Shown piece by piece: positions 11,370-21,962 of a stretch of DNA of 64,000 nucleotides (position 1 is its first letter; each line of letters begins with the position of its first letter). The stretch lies in the NCBI RefSeq assembly GCF_028640845.1, contig NC_080541.1, positions 37,176,435 through 37,240,434 of the forward strand. Direction: 5' to 3'. Position numbers and translations under genes: made by a program. The notes beneath the pieces are model-generated. The model made no database searches. It was not told the DNA's origin and was given only the letters and a program-made list of their open reading frames with translations. Source of the stretch: Ahaetulla prasina. Taxonomy: Eukaryota; Chordata; Lepidosauria; Squamata; Colubridae.

Positions 11370-12262
11370 TTTTATTTGTCGTAACAATATATACAAACAT
11401 TACATAAAGGATTATATAATATATAAACATATATGAGGAGAAACAAGGTAATATAAACATATATATATATATATATAGGGGAAGAAACAATAGGATAGGA
11501 ACGGTAGGCACATTTGTGCTCTTATGTACGTCCCTTAGAGTCCTCTTAGGAATGTGGTGAGGTCAACCGTGGATAAATTTTGAGTAAAGCTTTTGGGGTT
11601 ATGAGAAGAGACCACAGAGTCAGGTAATACATTCCAAGCATATATAATTCTGTTACAGAAATCGTGTTTTCTGCAATCTAAACTGGAGTGGTTTACATTG
11701 AGTTTAAATCTGTTGGTAGCTCTTGTGTTATTGTTATTGAAACTGAAGAAGTCATTGACAGGAAGGACATTACAACGGATGATTTTACCAGCTAAACCCA
11801 GGTCCTGTCGAAGGCGACGAAATTCCAAGTTTTCTAGACCCAGGATATCAAGTCTGGTGGAATAAGGTATTTTATTGGTTTCGGAGGAATGGAGAACTCT
11901 TCTCGTAAAATACCTTTGGACACGCTCAATTGTGTTGATATCAGATATATGGTATGGGTTCCAGACAGGTGAGCAGTAATCAAGAATTGGCCTAGCAAAT
12001 GTTTTATATGCTCTGGTCAAGTAGCGTAGTGTTTTTTGAAAAGAAGCTACGTAGAATTAAGTTAACAACTCTTAGAGCCTTTTTTGCTATATAGTTGCAG
12101 TGGGCTTTGGCACTTAGATCGTTAGATATAAAAACTCCAAGGTCTTTGACAGGGTGGGGTAATCTGTGAGGTAATGTCCATCAAGCATGTACTTTGTGAT
12201 TGTACTTCCAATATGCAAGACTGAGCATTTACTGGTTGAGATCTCATTTCATTAAGGTCCTT
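11337..12262 (-). mobile_element. LINE-B (CR1-group, TTTA-tailed), 5'-truncated
   Basis: Longest LINE-B copy in the window, about 0.93 kb on the minus strand, from a (TTTA)n tail (11337-11372) through TTTGTCGTAACAATATATA to the end of an RT frame. It contains the 161-codon C-terminal piece described next. Beyond 12020 the frame continues in broken form to about 12262. Confidence 0.82.
11535..12020 (-). pseudogene. LINE-B RT C-terminal fragment
   Basis: 161 codons in one open frame: ARPILDYCSPVWNPY, then RRLRQDLGLAGKI, then NRIIYAWNVLPDSVVS, ending FLRGL. The pattern of tyrosine-rich thumb, RRLR..D and WN.LP..V is that of the extreme C-terminus of CR1/L2-group LINE proteins. The catalytic palm and endonuclease are absent because the copy is 5'-truncated. 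Confidence 0.8.
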
Positions 12263-12494
12263 CAAAAGCTTTGGCTTCTTCTCTTACTTCCTAACTGAAG
12301 TAACAATGTAGTTTATGAAAAAAAACTAGATATCAAGGCACAAATATAATTTTGTCCCAAGAGTTCATATTTCCTTTCTATAGGCACAAGAAGAAACAAG
12401 GGAACTGATGGCTGACACAAGTGAATTAATTTAACCAGCAATTAACTAGATAGGTACTACATGTATCTAGAAAATTGCTCTACGCAATGCCATA
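12263..12494. other. no feature recognised
   Basis: AT-rich sequence between the LINE-B copy and the hairpin-microsatellite pair. Confidence 0.45.
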
Positions 12495-12518
12495 TTTATT
12501 GTTTAGCCATCTAAACAA

Positions 12519-12569
<51 letters not shown>

Positions 12570-12570
12570 A
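12495..12570. repeat. perfect hairpin leading into (AAAT)n
   Basis: TTTATTGTTTAG (12495-12506), loop CCAT, CTAAACAATAAA (12511-12522): 12 perfect pairs, then about 13 AAAT units to 12570, where a LINE-B fragment begins abruptly. The hairpin may be what is left of an element end that seeded the array. Confidence 0.8.
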
Positions 12571-12703
12571 GGTCTGTAAGGGGCGTGCATAAGAGCACAA
12601 GCATGCCTACTGTTCCTGTCCTATTGTTTCCTTTCATTATATCCAATTAATATAGTTATTACATACTCATATTTATATATATGCTTATATATTAACATAA
12701 CAT
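12571..12703 (+). mobile_element. LINE-B 3' fragment, left part of copy split by CR1
   Basis: Reads GGTCTGTAAGGGGCGTGCAT, AGCATGCCTACTGTTCCTGT and TATAGTTATTACATAC, the reverse complement of the phrases at 19020-19140, so the element is on the plus strand here. It is interrupted at about 12703 by a CR1 and resumes at about 13890. Confidence 0.8.
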
Positions 12704-12767
12704 AACATCAGAGTTGGAAGGGACCTTGGAGGCCTTCTAGTCCAACCCCCTGCCCAGGCAGGAAACC

Positions 12768-13136
12768 CTACACCATCTCAGTCAGATGGTTAGCCAACAT
12801 TTTCTTAAAAATTTCCAGTGTTGGAGCATTCACAACTTCTGAAGGCAAGTCGTTCCACTTATTAATTGTTCTAACTGTCAGGAAATTTCTCCTTAGTTCT
12901 AAGTTGCTTCTTTCCTTGATCAGTTTCCACCCATTGCTTCTTGTTCTACCCTCAGGTGCTCTGGAGAACAGCCCAACTCCCACTTCTCTGTGGCAGCCCC
13001 TGAGATATTGGAACACTGCTATCATGTCTCCCCTAGTCCTTCTTTTTGTTAAACTAGACATACCCAGTTCCTGCAACCGTTCTTCATATGTTTTATCCTC
13101 CAGTCCCCTAATCATCTTTGTTGCTCTTCTCTGCAC
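12768..13136 (-). pseudogene. CR1 RT C-terminal fragment
   Basis: 122 codons: QRRATKMIRGLEDKTYEERL, then RRTRGDMIAVFQYLRG, then RTINKWNDLPSEVVNAPTLE, ending NHLTEMV. This is the standard CR1 protein C-terminus. A frameshift between 13136 and 13254 separates it from the core. Confidence 0.88.
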
Positions 13137-13253
13137 TCTTTCTAGAGTCTCAACATCTTTTTACATCGTGGCACCAAAACTGGATGCAATATTCCAAGTG
13201 TGGCCTTACCAAGGCATTATAAAGTGGTACTAGCACTTCACGTGATCTTGATT

Positions 13254-13874
13254 CTATCCTCTGTTTATGCAGCCCAGAACTGTGTTGGCTTTTTTAACAG
13301 CTGCTGCACACTGCTGGCTCATATCTAGATGGTTATCCACTAGGACTCCAAGATCCCTCTCACAGGTACTACTATTGAGCAAGGTACCACATATACAGTA
13401 CTGGTGCATTTTGGTTTTTTGGCCTAAATGTAGAACCTTACTTTTTTCACTGTTGAATTTCATTTTGTTAGATAGCGCCCAATGTTCAAGTCTGTCAAGA
13501 TCTTTCTGTAACTTGAGCCTATCTTCTGGAGTGTTGGCTATTCCTGCCAGCTTGGTGTCATCTGCAAATTTGATGAGTTCCCCATCTATCCCCTCGTCCA
13601 AGTCATTGATGAAGATGTTGAAGAGTACTGGGCCTAAAACAGAGCCTTGGGGTACTCCACTGCATACTTCCCTCCATGTGGATGTAGTTCCGTTGAGGAC
13701 TACACGTTGAGTGCGGTTGGTCAGCCAGTTACGAATCCATCTGGTGGTGGTGCTGTCTAACCCACATTTTTCTACTTTATCTAGTAGTAGGTTATGGTCT
13801 ACTTTATCAAATGCTTTACTGAAGTCCAAGTAAATTATATCAACAGCATTCCTCTGGTCTACTAATTTTGTCAT
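13254..13874 (-). pseudogene. CR1 reverse transcriptase core fragment
   Basis: 206 open codons holding the RT palm: YLDFSKAFDKVDH at about 15-27, SGVPQGSVLGPVLFNIFIND at 72-91, and the catalytic FADD at 103-106, then KSKVLHLG. All catalytic aspartates present in this segment are intact, but the endonuclease and RT N-terminus were lost by truncation near 13889. Confidence 0.9.
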
Positions 13875-13889
13875 TTTGTCAAAGAATGT

Positions 13890-13960
13890 TTAGTTATTAC
13901 ATGCTTATGCTTATATATACTGTGTGACAAAATAAATAAATAAAAATAAATAAATCTAGT
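13890..13960 (+). mobile_element. LINE-B 3' end, right part of copy split by CR1
   Basis: TAGTTATTACATGCTTATGC, then TATATACTGTGTGACAAAAT and an AAAT-type tail: the direct continuation of the fragment ending at 12703. Confidence 0.78.
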
Positions 13961-14727
13961 TGTTGCCTAATCGTTAATGATGATGTCCTAAGCCTTATTC
14001 GGACTTAAATGTTATTTGATAGGCTAATTAACAGTCAGCTCAACAGTGTTATGGTACAACCCTTCCATTCCCTGCCAAGTTGATAATTATTATTCTCCTC
14101 CCCTTATTACTTATCCTTTCTCCTTCCTTTGCTTAGACTTTTTTCTAAAGATCATACTACAAAATTCAGACCGATAGAGATGAGATGCCAGGATTGTTTG
14201 CTTATCCATAAACTCTCTGTTCCTAGATAGAAACATATTTAGGGAAAGGATTCTACCATCATCTGACTTGTTGCTTTTAATTATTGGAAGTCACCTCTTT
14301 TTTAAACAGATATGAACCTCTACTGGTATAAACCCATCTTTATATCCTTTATTGTCATCCTACAGACTCCAATAAAGAGAAATATTCGCCTCCATTCTTA
14401 GTTTTTTTTCCACGAATAAATTAAGGCAGGCCAAAACAAAAAACACCACAATTCACAGCTATCATGGACCCTTGCTGTTGTTTGTGTTGGTTGGAAGTGG
14501 TAAGAATTGCACTAAAAATATCCAAAGGCATATGGTGGACTAACTTTCCTGAGGCAGATTTGCTAAAACAAAACAAATGGAAATAAATATTATGTAAACC
14601 ATATAGTGGAATTGGCTGAAGACACTATATTTTTTATGGCAGAAGACAAGGAGCATTTACTATTCATTCTACACCCTGGAATGGTTTTGATATTTAAATC
14701 TTATCTCATCATTGGCTAGAAGACAGA
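13961..14727. other. no feature recognised
   Basis: AT-rich, no element family or coding frame recognised. Confidence 0.5.
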
Positions 14728-14950
14728 CTTTTTGTGTGTACGCCTTTGAGTCAGTATTGACTCATGGCAACTGCCTGGACTGCTCCCTGCAGTTTTCTTG
14801 GCAAGATTTCAGAAGTGGCTTTCCATTGTCTACTTCCTAGGGCTAAGACAGAGTAACTGGCCCAAGATCACACAGCTGGCTTTGTACCTAAGGTGGAGAT
14901 TAGAACTCACAAGCTCTTGTCTTCTAGGTTGATGCCTGGATTATTATATA
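14728..14950 (-). mobile_element. tRNA-derived SINE
   Basis: Plus-strand phrases CTTTGAGTCAGTATTGACTC, TTTTCTTGGCAAGATTTC, CACACAGCTGGCTTTGTACC and TTAGAACTCACAAGCTCTTG follow the body of a common squamate tRNA-related SINE read in reverse. The promoter-like (tRNA) end lies to the right. Related copies are at 41286 and 43445 and, with a microsatellite, at 21790. Confidence 0.65.
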
Positions 14951-15122
14951 TAGTTCTTTTAGCCAACAAAGACCAGCTGGAGGAACATCTAGCCAGAGCA
15001 TCTGCCCTTTAAACATATTTCACATGAATTCTTTTTCTCCCTCTGCTGACTGATAGGATTAACTCTCCCAATTTAAGCTTTGTCATGGAAGAAAAGTGGG
15101 ATGCATATATTAAGCAAAAATA

Positions 15123-15685
15123 AATAAGATAAATGTGTTTTTTAAAGTTGTTTTTTATTTTAAAGACAAACATACATTTAAAATATCAGTAATTCCTTCT
15201 GTGTAATGTCTCAGTGTTTTCTTCCTGCTCTATCTTTTGTTGTTTCTTCTTTCTTCACTCAAATTTAAACCATTACCATTTTTCTACAGTTACATTATTA
15301 TCGTTTTCTTATATAATTGTCCATTGCTCATCTATACCTTTCTTCTAACCAATAATAAAATTTATCCCATATCTTAAAGTATTCTGAATCCTCTCTTTCT
15401 TTAATCATCAAAGTTAATCTATTCATTTCTGCACAATCTAAAAATTTTCTAACAATTTCTCCTTCCAGGGGTATTTTCTCTGCTTTCCAATTTTGTGCAA
15501 AAACAATTCTTGCTGCTGTAATTACATGTATAATCAAATAAATATTTTCTTTACTAATTTTCTCTGGTAGGATCCCCAATAAAAACAACTCTGGTTTTGA
15601 ATCAATATATTGTTGGGTCATTTCTTCTAACCAACCCTTTATTTTTTCCCAATAGTTTTTGGCTTCCGGGGAATAAGATAAATGT
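15123..15685 (-). mobile_element. L1-type LINE, 5'-truncated, with 14-bp target duplication
   Basis: Minus-strand insertion of about 535 bp (15137-15671) flanked by AATAAGATAAATGT at 15123-15136 and 15672-15685, a perfect match. Long perfect duplications and severe 5' truncation are typical of L1 insertion. The body holds the last 97 codons of an ORF2-like protein. Confidence 0.85.
15328..15621 (-). pseudogene. L1 ORF2 C-terminal fragment
   Basis: 97 codons. AARIVFAQNWKAEKIPLEGE, AEMNRLTLMIK and IWDKFYYWLE follow the pattern of the C-terminus of squamate L1/Tx1-like ORF2 proteins (A-R-x-x-x-A-Q-x-W-K, then AEM..LT). The catalytic domains lie upstream and are missing. The piece at 25251-25511 is a relative. 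Confidence 0.7.
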
Positions 15686-16849
15686 TAAAAGGTTGTCAGC
15701 CATATTTAAAAATTTTCCCCAGTTTTCATTTGCTAGATGAGAATGCCGGATTGTTTTAGATAAAAATAGATTGAGCCAGATTCCAAGTTACCCTTCTGTA
15801 ATGGAAGATCTCTTTCCATTTGAAAAAGGACTGCAGTTTAGTGGCTCCAGGTGACTTTTGCTAGTACCTGTTCCCCAGCAACCCCTTTCAAGTTGTTCCA
15901 GAAGGTAATCCAACCCTCCAGAACAGATTTATAGGGGAACATAAATAGAAGACAGCATCTCTTGGAAGTGAGTAGAGCTCTATTCATGGCAAATCTGGAA
16001 CCAAGTCATTATAATAACTTTTGTTCATAATGCTTTATGGTTGTTAGCTTTTTTAAAAATCTGTTGAGGGGGGTGGAATCCTGGAGGGACTGAGAGCATT
16101 AAATTAATTCTTTCTCTATATACAGCCACTGAATAAAGGCCGTGTTTCATGGGAGCCATTGAGCTCCTATGAAACAGAGGATGGCTTTAACCTTATTAAG
16201 TTACTGGATGAAGCATTATTATGAACATTTGTTGCCAAGGTTAATGAAAGCCAATGGAAAAATCTGTTATTTTAGTTGTATAAATGAGACGTGGGTAATG
16301 GAAAGTTGTTCTGTGGAGCCATTTTATGTCCTATCATAATTTTTTAGATTGTATCTCCTTATCGTATTTTTCTTCCTTTTCTGCTATTATTGGCAGAAAT
16401 GAGCTGATGGTATAACCATCAGGATAAAAGCATTCATTTTATAGCCTGGATAATATGCTGTGACAGATTCAGAAACCTATATTTATCTCTAACTTCCTCA
16501 ATTTCAGGAACAGTAACTTCCTCATTTTGGTAAACTCCATGCCTAAAAGCTGATCCTTTTTACTATCTTTCTTACAGTTGTGATTAATAATGCTGGGGTT
16601 TTTTTCCCCTTTCCAATAAAAATCAGGGAAGTATTCTAAACTTCATAAAGAAGGGGAGTAAGAAAAACAGAATCACAAGTACACTTATATAAATCTGTTT
16701 CAATATAAATAATGCAGACTGAAATAATGTGCCTGAGAATTAGAGGTAGAGATAAAGATTTTGTGAAAAGATATGACTTCAAGACTTAAGTTGCAAAAAT
16801 ATAGGTGATTAGTAGATGGCGCCAAAGAATTGTACTTATGACTTTGCTG
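15686..16849. other. no feature recognised
   Basis: AT-rich single-copy-looking sequence, no coding frame or element recognised. Confidence 0.5.
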
Positions 16850-17458
16850 CCATTTGGTGTTCATCCCTGTCTTTGCAGTTAAGCTCTCATACCTCCATCA
16901 AACCATACCTGTCATCTGCACCTCTATAACTATCTGGTTTGGTTCTGCAACCCAACAAGACAGACAGAGACTTCAGAGGATAATTAGATCTGCAGAAAAA
17001 ACAATTACTACCAACTGCCTTTCATCGAAGACGTGTATACTGCAAGAGTCAGAAAGAGGGCCGTGAAAATATTTACAGACCCCTCACATCCTGGATATAA
17101 ACTGTTTCAACTCTTACCCTCAAAACGACGTGATAGAACACTGCACACCAGAACAACTAGACACAAGAACAGTTTTTTCCCGAACGCCATCACTCTGCTA
17201 AACAAATAATTCTCACAACACTGTCAAACTATTTACTAAGTCTGCACTACTATTGATCTTCTCATTGTTCCCATCACCCTTCTCCATCCACTTATGACTG
17301 TATGACTGTAACCTTGCTGCTGTTATCCTTAAGATGTTTATCATTAAGTGTTGTACCTTATGATTCTTGATGAACATATCTTTAATTTTATGTACACTGA
17401 GAGTGCATGCACCAAAGACAAATTCATTGTGTGTCTAATCACACTTGGCCAATAAAAA
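16850..17458 (+). mobile_element. CR1/L3-like LINE with AATAG tail (Snake1-like), 5'-truncated
   Basis: Plus-strand 3' end of a LINE. Broken frames read ITIWFGSATQQDRQRLQRII and, after a shift, HKNSFFPNAITLLNK, the usual end of an L2/CR1-group RT protein. It closes with CACTTGGCCAATAAAAAATT and runs directly into a TTCTA array. The second copy at 57895-59345 has the same architecture on the other strand. From memory this is the colubroid-snake element that seeds AATAG microsatellites. Confidence 0.8.
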
Positions 17459-17535
17459 ATTCTATTCTATTCTATTCTATTCTATTCTATTCTATTCTAT
17501 TCTATTCTATTCTATTCTATTCTATTCTATTCTAT
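17459..17535. repeat. (TTCTA)n = AATAG pentanucleotide array
   Basis: About 15 uninterrupted TTCTA units joined to the 3' end of the preceding LINE. In these LINEs the 3' repeat is part of the transcript and can expand after insertion. Confidence 0.95.
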
Positions 17536-17774
17536 AGAAGAAGATAATAACATGGGAAAGGGGAAAGAGCAGAAGAAGGAAAATTGAGCTGTTCCTGAAG
17601 AATGCTATTTTCTTCTTTACTGGCTTGGTCCTTTTTTAGATTGACTTCTGCAGATAAGCAGCTAGGGAAAAGGAAACATTCCTTTCTTTGTCTTGAGCTG
17701 AAGTTGGAAGTCATTTTTTAAAAATTGTCTTCATTGTGAAGGAATACTTTCTGAAGCAAATACTTTCCGGAGGC

Positions 17775-18037
17775 AATTTTTATTTTATTTTATTTTATTT
17801 TATTTTATTTTATTTTATTTTATTTTATTGATTTGTCACAACAGTATATATAGGCATAAGCATGAAATAACTATACAATATATAAGCATATATATAAGCA
17901 TGTATGTAATAACTATATGAATTAGATACAATTAAAGGGAACATTAGGACAGGAATGGTAGGCACACTTGTGCTCTTATGCATGCCCCTTACAGACCTCT
18001 TTGGAATGGGGTGAGGTCAGTAGTAGATAGTTTCTGG
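17775..18037 (-). mobile_element. LINE-B 3' end, short copy
   Basis: (TTTTA)n tail at 17779-17830, then TTTGTCACAACAGTATATA, GTAGGCACACTTGTGCTC and GGGGTGAGGTCAGTAGTAGA. Truncated at about 18037. No coding part remains. Confidence 0.82.
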
Positions 18038-18156
18038 TTAATTTGCTTGATCTTTTTTTCCCAAACCAAGGGTGAAAAATATGATACTTGAACTCACATT
18101 TCCATATGTTGCCTTTTTCCAAGAGTTTAAGGAACCTGGGCAATTAGGGGTAAAAC

Positions 18157-18391
18157 CAGGGGTGAAATCCAGCAGTTGTGACAGGTTCTGAAGAACCGGT
18201 AGCGAAAATTTTGAGTAGTTCGGAGAACTGCAAATACCACCTCTGGCTGGCCCCAGGAGTGGGGAGGGAATGGCGATTTTGCAGTATCCTTCCCCTGCCA
18301 TGCCCACCAAGCCACACCCACCAAGCCACAGCATGTCCACCAAGCCATGCCCACAGAACCGGTAGTAAAAAAAAAATTAATTTCACCACTG
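18157..18391. mobile_element. hAT-like MITE, ACCGGTAGT family, one 41-bp unit
   Basis: A 235-bp element from CAGGGGTGAAATCC to ATTTCACCACTG. Flanks GGTAAAAC (18149-18156) and GATGAAAC (18392-18399) match at 6 of 8. It carries a single copy of the internal 41-bp unit (about 18254-18294) that is tandemly repeated in sister copies. Confidence 0.8.
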
Positions 18392-18399
18392 GATGAAAC

Positions 18400-18943
18400 A
18401 GAGCAGTATTGCTCCCAGGAGTTTCATCTTTAAGGCTGTGATTCATCACAAAAAACCCTCCAGGAGCCCATCAGGGAGAGCCACTATGGTTCTATCATTA
18501 GAGGAAAAAGACAGTCATCTTAGACAGCAAGTCAAAATTTGTACTGAGAAGTAAAATAATTCATTCTGGTTATTGCTTAGAATCATTGGTCATTGACGTC
18601 TATTTCAGTGCAACCATTTTGCAAACTGTAGGCAGATGTAGTTTTTATATTAACATTTATACATTTTATCTAAATTATTATTTGTCAGAGCAAACTAACT
18701 TCATATACCAGCATAATATAAGGTGTTTCTAGAATGCTTCTATGTCTCAAACATTTTCTATGCAGCCACAAGATGGTGCAGTTTGGCTAATTATATCTTT
18801 AATTTGTTTCAAACAGAGCTTCAAAACAACTGAAAGCATCATTATATATTCTCAGATACATTTTTTGTTCACTTTGCTTTCTAGATGTAGGGTTCTAACT
18901 TCTGCCTAATATAAGGAGAACATTGTGGAGCTCCCATCCTGCA
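18400..18943. other. no feature recognised
   Basis: AT-rich, no element family or coding frame recognised. Confidence 0.45.
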
Positions 18944-19413
18944 GCTTTTTATTTTATTTATTTTTATTTTATTTATTTATTTTGTCACAACAGTATATAT
19001 AAGCATAAGCATGAAATAACTATACAATATATAAGTATAAGTATGTAATAACTATATTAATTGGATATAATGGAGGGAAACAATAGGACAGGAACAGTAG
19101 GCACGCTTGTGCTCTTATGCACGCCCCTTATAGACCTCTTAGGAATGGGGTGAGGTCCATAGTAGACAGGTTTTGGTTAAAGCTTTGGGGATTTTGGGAA
19201 GAGACCACAGAGTCACGTAGTGTATTCCAAGCATTAACAACTCTGTTACTGAAGTCATATTTTCTGCAATCAAGATTGGAGCGGTTAACATTAAATTTAA
19301 ATCTATTGTGTGCTCGTGTATTGTTGCAATTGAAGCTGAAGTAGTCTTCAACAGGAAGCACATTGTAATAGATGATTCTATGAGTTAAACTTGCCTTCAA
19401 CAAAAAGCTTGCC
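18944..19413 (-). mobile_element. LINE-B, 5'-truncated, with C-terminal coding piece
   Basis: TTTA-rich tail, TTTGTCACAACAGTATATA, then an open 91-codon minus-strand frame at 19128-19403 (SNRVVNAWNTLRDSVVSSQN, ending FLRGL) homologous to 11535-12020. Truncated near 19413. One of the best-preserved 3' ends of this family in the window. Confidence 0.83.
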
Positions 19414-19714
19414 TAGTTTAAAAAAGTGACTTTAAAAATTCCCAATAATTTTTATTTTCAAAGAAAGACTGTGATACTCTCCCACAAATGATACATATAC
19501 ATTTAGATAATTGAGATAATAGCAGCTTCTAAATTTGCTTTGTCTCCTTTCTCAGTTATTTTGTTCTAATATCTTAACAGTTCTAGAAGTAATCTGATTT
19601 TTATCCATTTGCAATATTTCTTGGATCGCAGCTCGATCAAAGCAGCGAATACAGTCCAGAAATAAAGCATCAGATTCTACTGGTTCGCACAACAATGATG
19701 AGCATGAATTGAGC

Positions 19715-19917
19715 ATGGAAAAGTAAGGCCATCAGCCTAGCAGCTAGATGTAGATTATCCCCACTCTCCTGTATCCCATAGCTACCTATGGTTGTGAAAG
19801 ATGGAGCATGAAAAAACTAGACCAGAGAAAAATGGACATCATTTGAGCTGTGGTGCTGGAGAAGACTTCTGGCATTCCTTGGACAGTAAAGGTGACAAAC
19901 AGACAGGTACTGGGATA
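19715..19917 (+). mobile_element. old RTE-type (BovB-like) LINE, left part
   Basis: TATAGCTACCTATGGTTGTG and GCTGTGGTGCTGGAGAAGAC correspond in diverged form to the BovB coding phrases GYGCEGW and W-C-W-R-R-L in the same order. It is interrupted by a CR1 and resumes at about 20206. Confidence 0.6.
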
Positions 19918-20205
19918 TAAATAGAACAGAACGATAGAGTTGGAAGGGACCTTGGAGGTCTTCTAGTCCAACCCCCTGCTTAGGCAGGAAACCCTACACC
20001 ACTTCAAACAAATGGTTATCCAACATCTTATTAAAAACTTCCCGTGTTGGAGCATTTACAACTTCTGGAGGCAAGTTGTTCCACTGATTAATTATTCTAA
20101 CTTACAGGAAATTTCTACTTATATCTAAGTTGCTTCTCTCCTTGATTAGTTTCCACCCATTGCTTCTTGTCCTACCCTCAGGTGCTTTGGAGAATAGCTT
20201 GACTT
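19918..20205 (-). mobile_element. CR1 LINE 3' end nested in RTE
   Basis: CGATAGAGTTGGAAGGGACC, CCTTGGAGGTCTTCTAGTCC and TTGCTTCTTGTCCTACCCTC are the CR1 3' phrases. About 290 bp remain. It splits the older RTE copy into two collinear parts and is therefore the younger insertion. Confidence 0.85.
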
Positions 20206-20462
20206 AATAAAATCAGACACTATCCCTGGAAGGCAAAAATCTTAAAAGTTCACCTTAATTATTTTTGCCATTTCATGTGATCAAATTCACTGGAAAAGAT
20301 TGTTATGCTCAGACTGGAAAGGAAATGAGGCCACCATAAAACATAGTAGCTAGACACCATCAAAGCCAACACCAATCTGAACATAAAACTGAAAGAAGCT
20401 ATACAAGAATGGAAAATGTGGAGAGAACGGGGCCGTAGAATTGCCAAAAGTAAGACATGATT
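20206..20462 (+). mobile_element. old RTE-type LINE, right part
   Basis: Contains TTGGACAG-type decayed BovB protein phrases and TCAGACTGGAAAGGAAATGA, continuing the fragment that ends at 19917. Heavily mutated, and the right edge is approximate. Confidence 0.45.
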
Positions 20463-21283
20463 GAACTTGAACAGATGTAATCATCAACATCATCAGTCAG
20501 ACTGGACAGAATATTTGAGCACTAAAATAATCAGTCAGAAAACTATATTCCCAAGACTGACGTCATAAAAGGTTGAGACATAAAAGGTTGTAATGAATTA
20601 GAAAGAAATGCAAGTAGAGGCTGAAATTCCAACGGTGTGAAATGATGTGGTATAAAATAATTTCCCTAGGAGATTAATTTTGAACACTCTACACGAAGAT
20701 AACCAAACAGAAGCGTTTATTAGTTTTGAAGTTCATTAGTCTAACTAGACTTGATATTTGCATTGCGAAATTCCATCAGCATTCTATTCCATTAACAACT
20801 TAGATGCTTTTGTATGTAAAAATAAGATCTCAATAGACTTCCTGATTTCCCCTTAGAATCCAAACTTCTTCTTTTCCCATTTGTGGCTGAGATCTATAAA
20901 ACATCAGCAATTGTATTGCTGCATCAGGCTGGTAGTAGAACAGACTGGCAAGCTCTCTTGAGGGATTTAGTAATTTCCTGAAGAAAGGCATCAGGAGGAC
21001 TCTACCTTGAGTTTCTCCAGCCATTATGTTGCTATTATACATCAAGTTCAGTCTTCCAGCTGGCTCAAAATCCTACCCTTTAGCCCAAGAATCTATCAGT
21101 TCTGGAGAGTTCTGTGTATATGTAGGGGTAGCAGAGAAAGAGAAACTTGATTTGCTGCCAATGCAACAAAAATGCTAACTATTTGCAGAAATGCTTTGGA
21201 AGAGGTATAAAAGGAAGAAAATGTGAAGTAATGAACAAAAGGTCATTAAAACTTTTGGGCATGTTTCTAATTCAGTGAAGAAA
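20463..21283. other. no feature recognised
   Basis: AT-rich, no element family or coding frame recognised. Confidence 0.45.
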
Positions 21284-21450
21284 TTTTCTGGATGTGTGTG
21301 TGTATGTATGTGCGTGTATACATACATATATACTGTATATACACACACATATATTGTGTATATATATAGTATATATGTATGTATGTATACACACATGTGT
21401 GTGTATATACACTAACATATATGCATGTATGCATACATACATACATTTAC
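21284..21450. repeat. alternating purine-pyrimidine TG/TA/CA tract
   Basis: About 165 bp of TGTG, TATG, TATA and CACA runs with several self-complementary segments (for example GTATATATATAGTATATATG). Open frames in it on both strands are artefacts of the repeat. Confidence 0.9.
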
Positions 21451-21789
21451 TCTCTATAATCAGAGAATACCCAAATAAACAGGTTAATGTTAAATATTTG
21501 GAATAAATCAAACTTAAAGAAAAAGTAACCCACATGAGTTTTGAATATGCTTCCAGCAAGCAGCCTCCTGCCATCACTGAAACATGAGAGCTAAATGTAG
21601 AATGGAAATTGGACGCTTTGGAATTTGAAAAACTCTTTAATGAGATTAATCATCGCATACAATTGACATTTAAATAATTACATTTCTCATATTACTGTGC
21701 ACTTAATGTAATTTTACCATGAATTGTTTTTTTTTAAGTGTAGCTATATTTTATGATTAACTTAGTGTAATCGTGAAAAATGGCATGAA

Positions 21790-21800
21790 TATTAACTGGG

Positions 21801-21840
<40 letters not shown>

Positions 21841-21962
21841 TCCCTTCCTCCCTCATCTTACAGGGTTCTTATTGTGGGAAAAATAGGAGGAAGGAGTATT
21901 AGGAATGTTCGCTGCCTTGAGTTACTTATAAAGGAATAAAGAATAAATAAACATCCATTAAA
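21790..21962 (+). mobile_element. SINE fragment containing an expanded (CT)n
   Basis: CTGGGTGACT, then a (CT)n run of about 40 bp (21802-21843), then CAGGGTTCTTATTGTGG, AAATAGGAGGAAGGAGTATT and CTTGAGTTACTTATAAAG with an AAATAAA tail: the 3' two-thirds of the tRNA-derived SINE seen at 41476-41670, whose CACTCTCTCTTAG segment is here expanded. Confidence 0.75.

Larger units (their letters stand above)
12704..13889 (-). mobile_element. CR1 LINE, about 1.2 kb, 5'-truncated
   Basis: Minus-strand CR1. The 3' end lies at 12704 with AACATAACATAACA, followed by CCTTGGAGGCCTTCTAGTCC, the phrase found in five other CR1 copies here. Two long frames encode the RT core and C-terminus. It sits inside a plus-strand LINE-B copy and therefore inserted later. 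No target duplication is obvious, as usual for CR1. Confidence 0.9.

Noticed and set aside
13267..13710. 147-codon plus-strand frame
   Set aside because: Antisense shadow of the CR1 RT core frame on the minus strand.
18038..18449. Overlapping minus-strand frames at the MITE, and similar ones at 48098-48532 and 57265-57686
   Set aside because: The same frames recur wherever the ACCGGTAGT MITE lies and reflect its minisatellite, not a protein.
21175..21577. Frames rich in Tyr, Ile, His and Thr on both strands
   Set aside because: Direct translation of the TG/TA/CA simple repeat.
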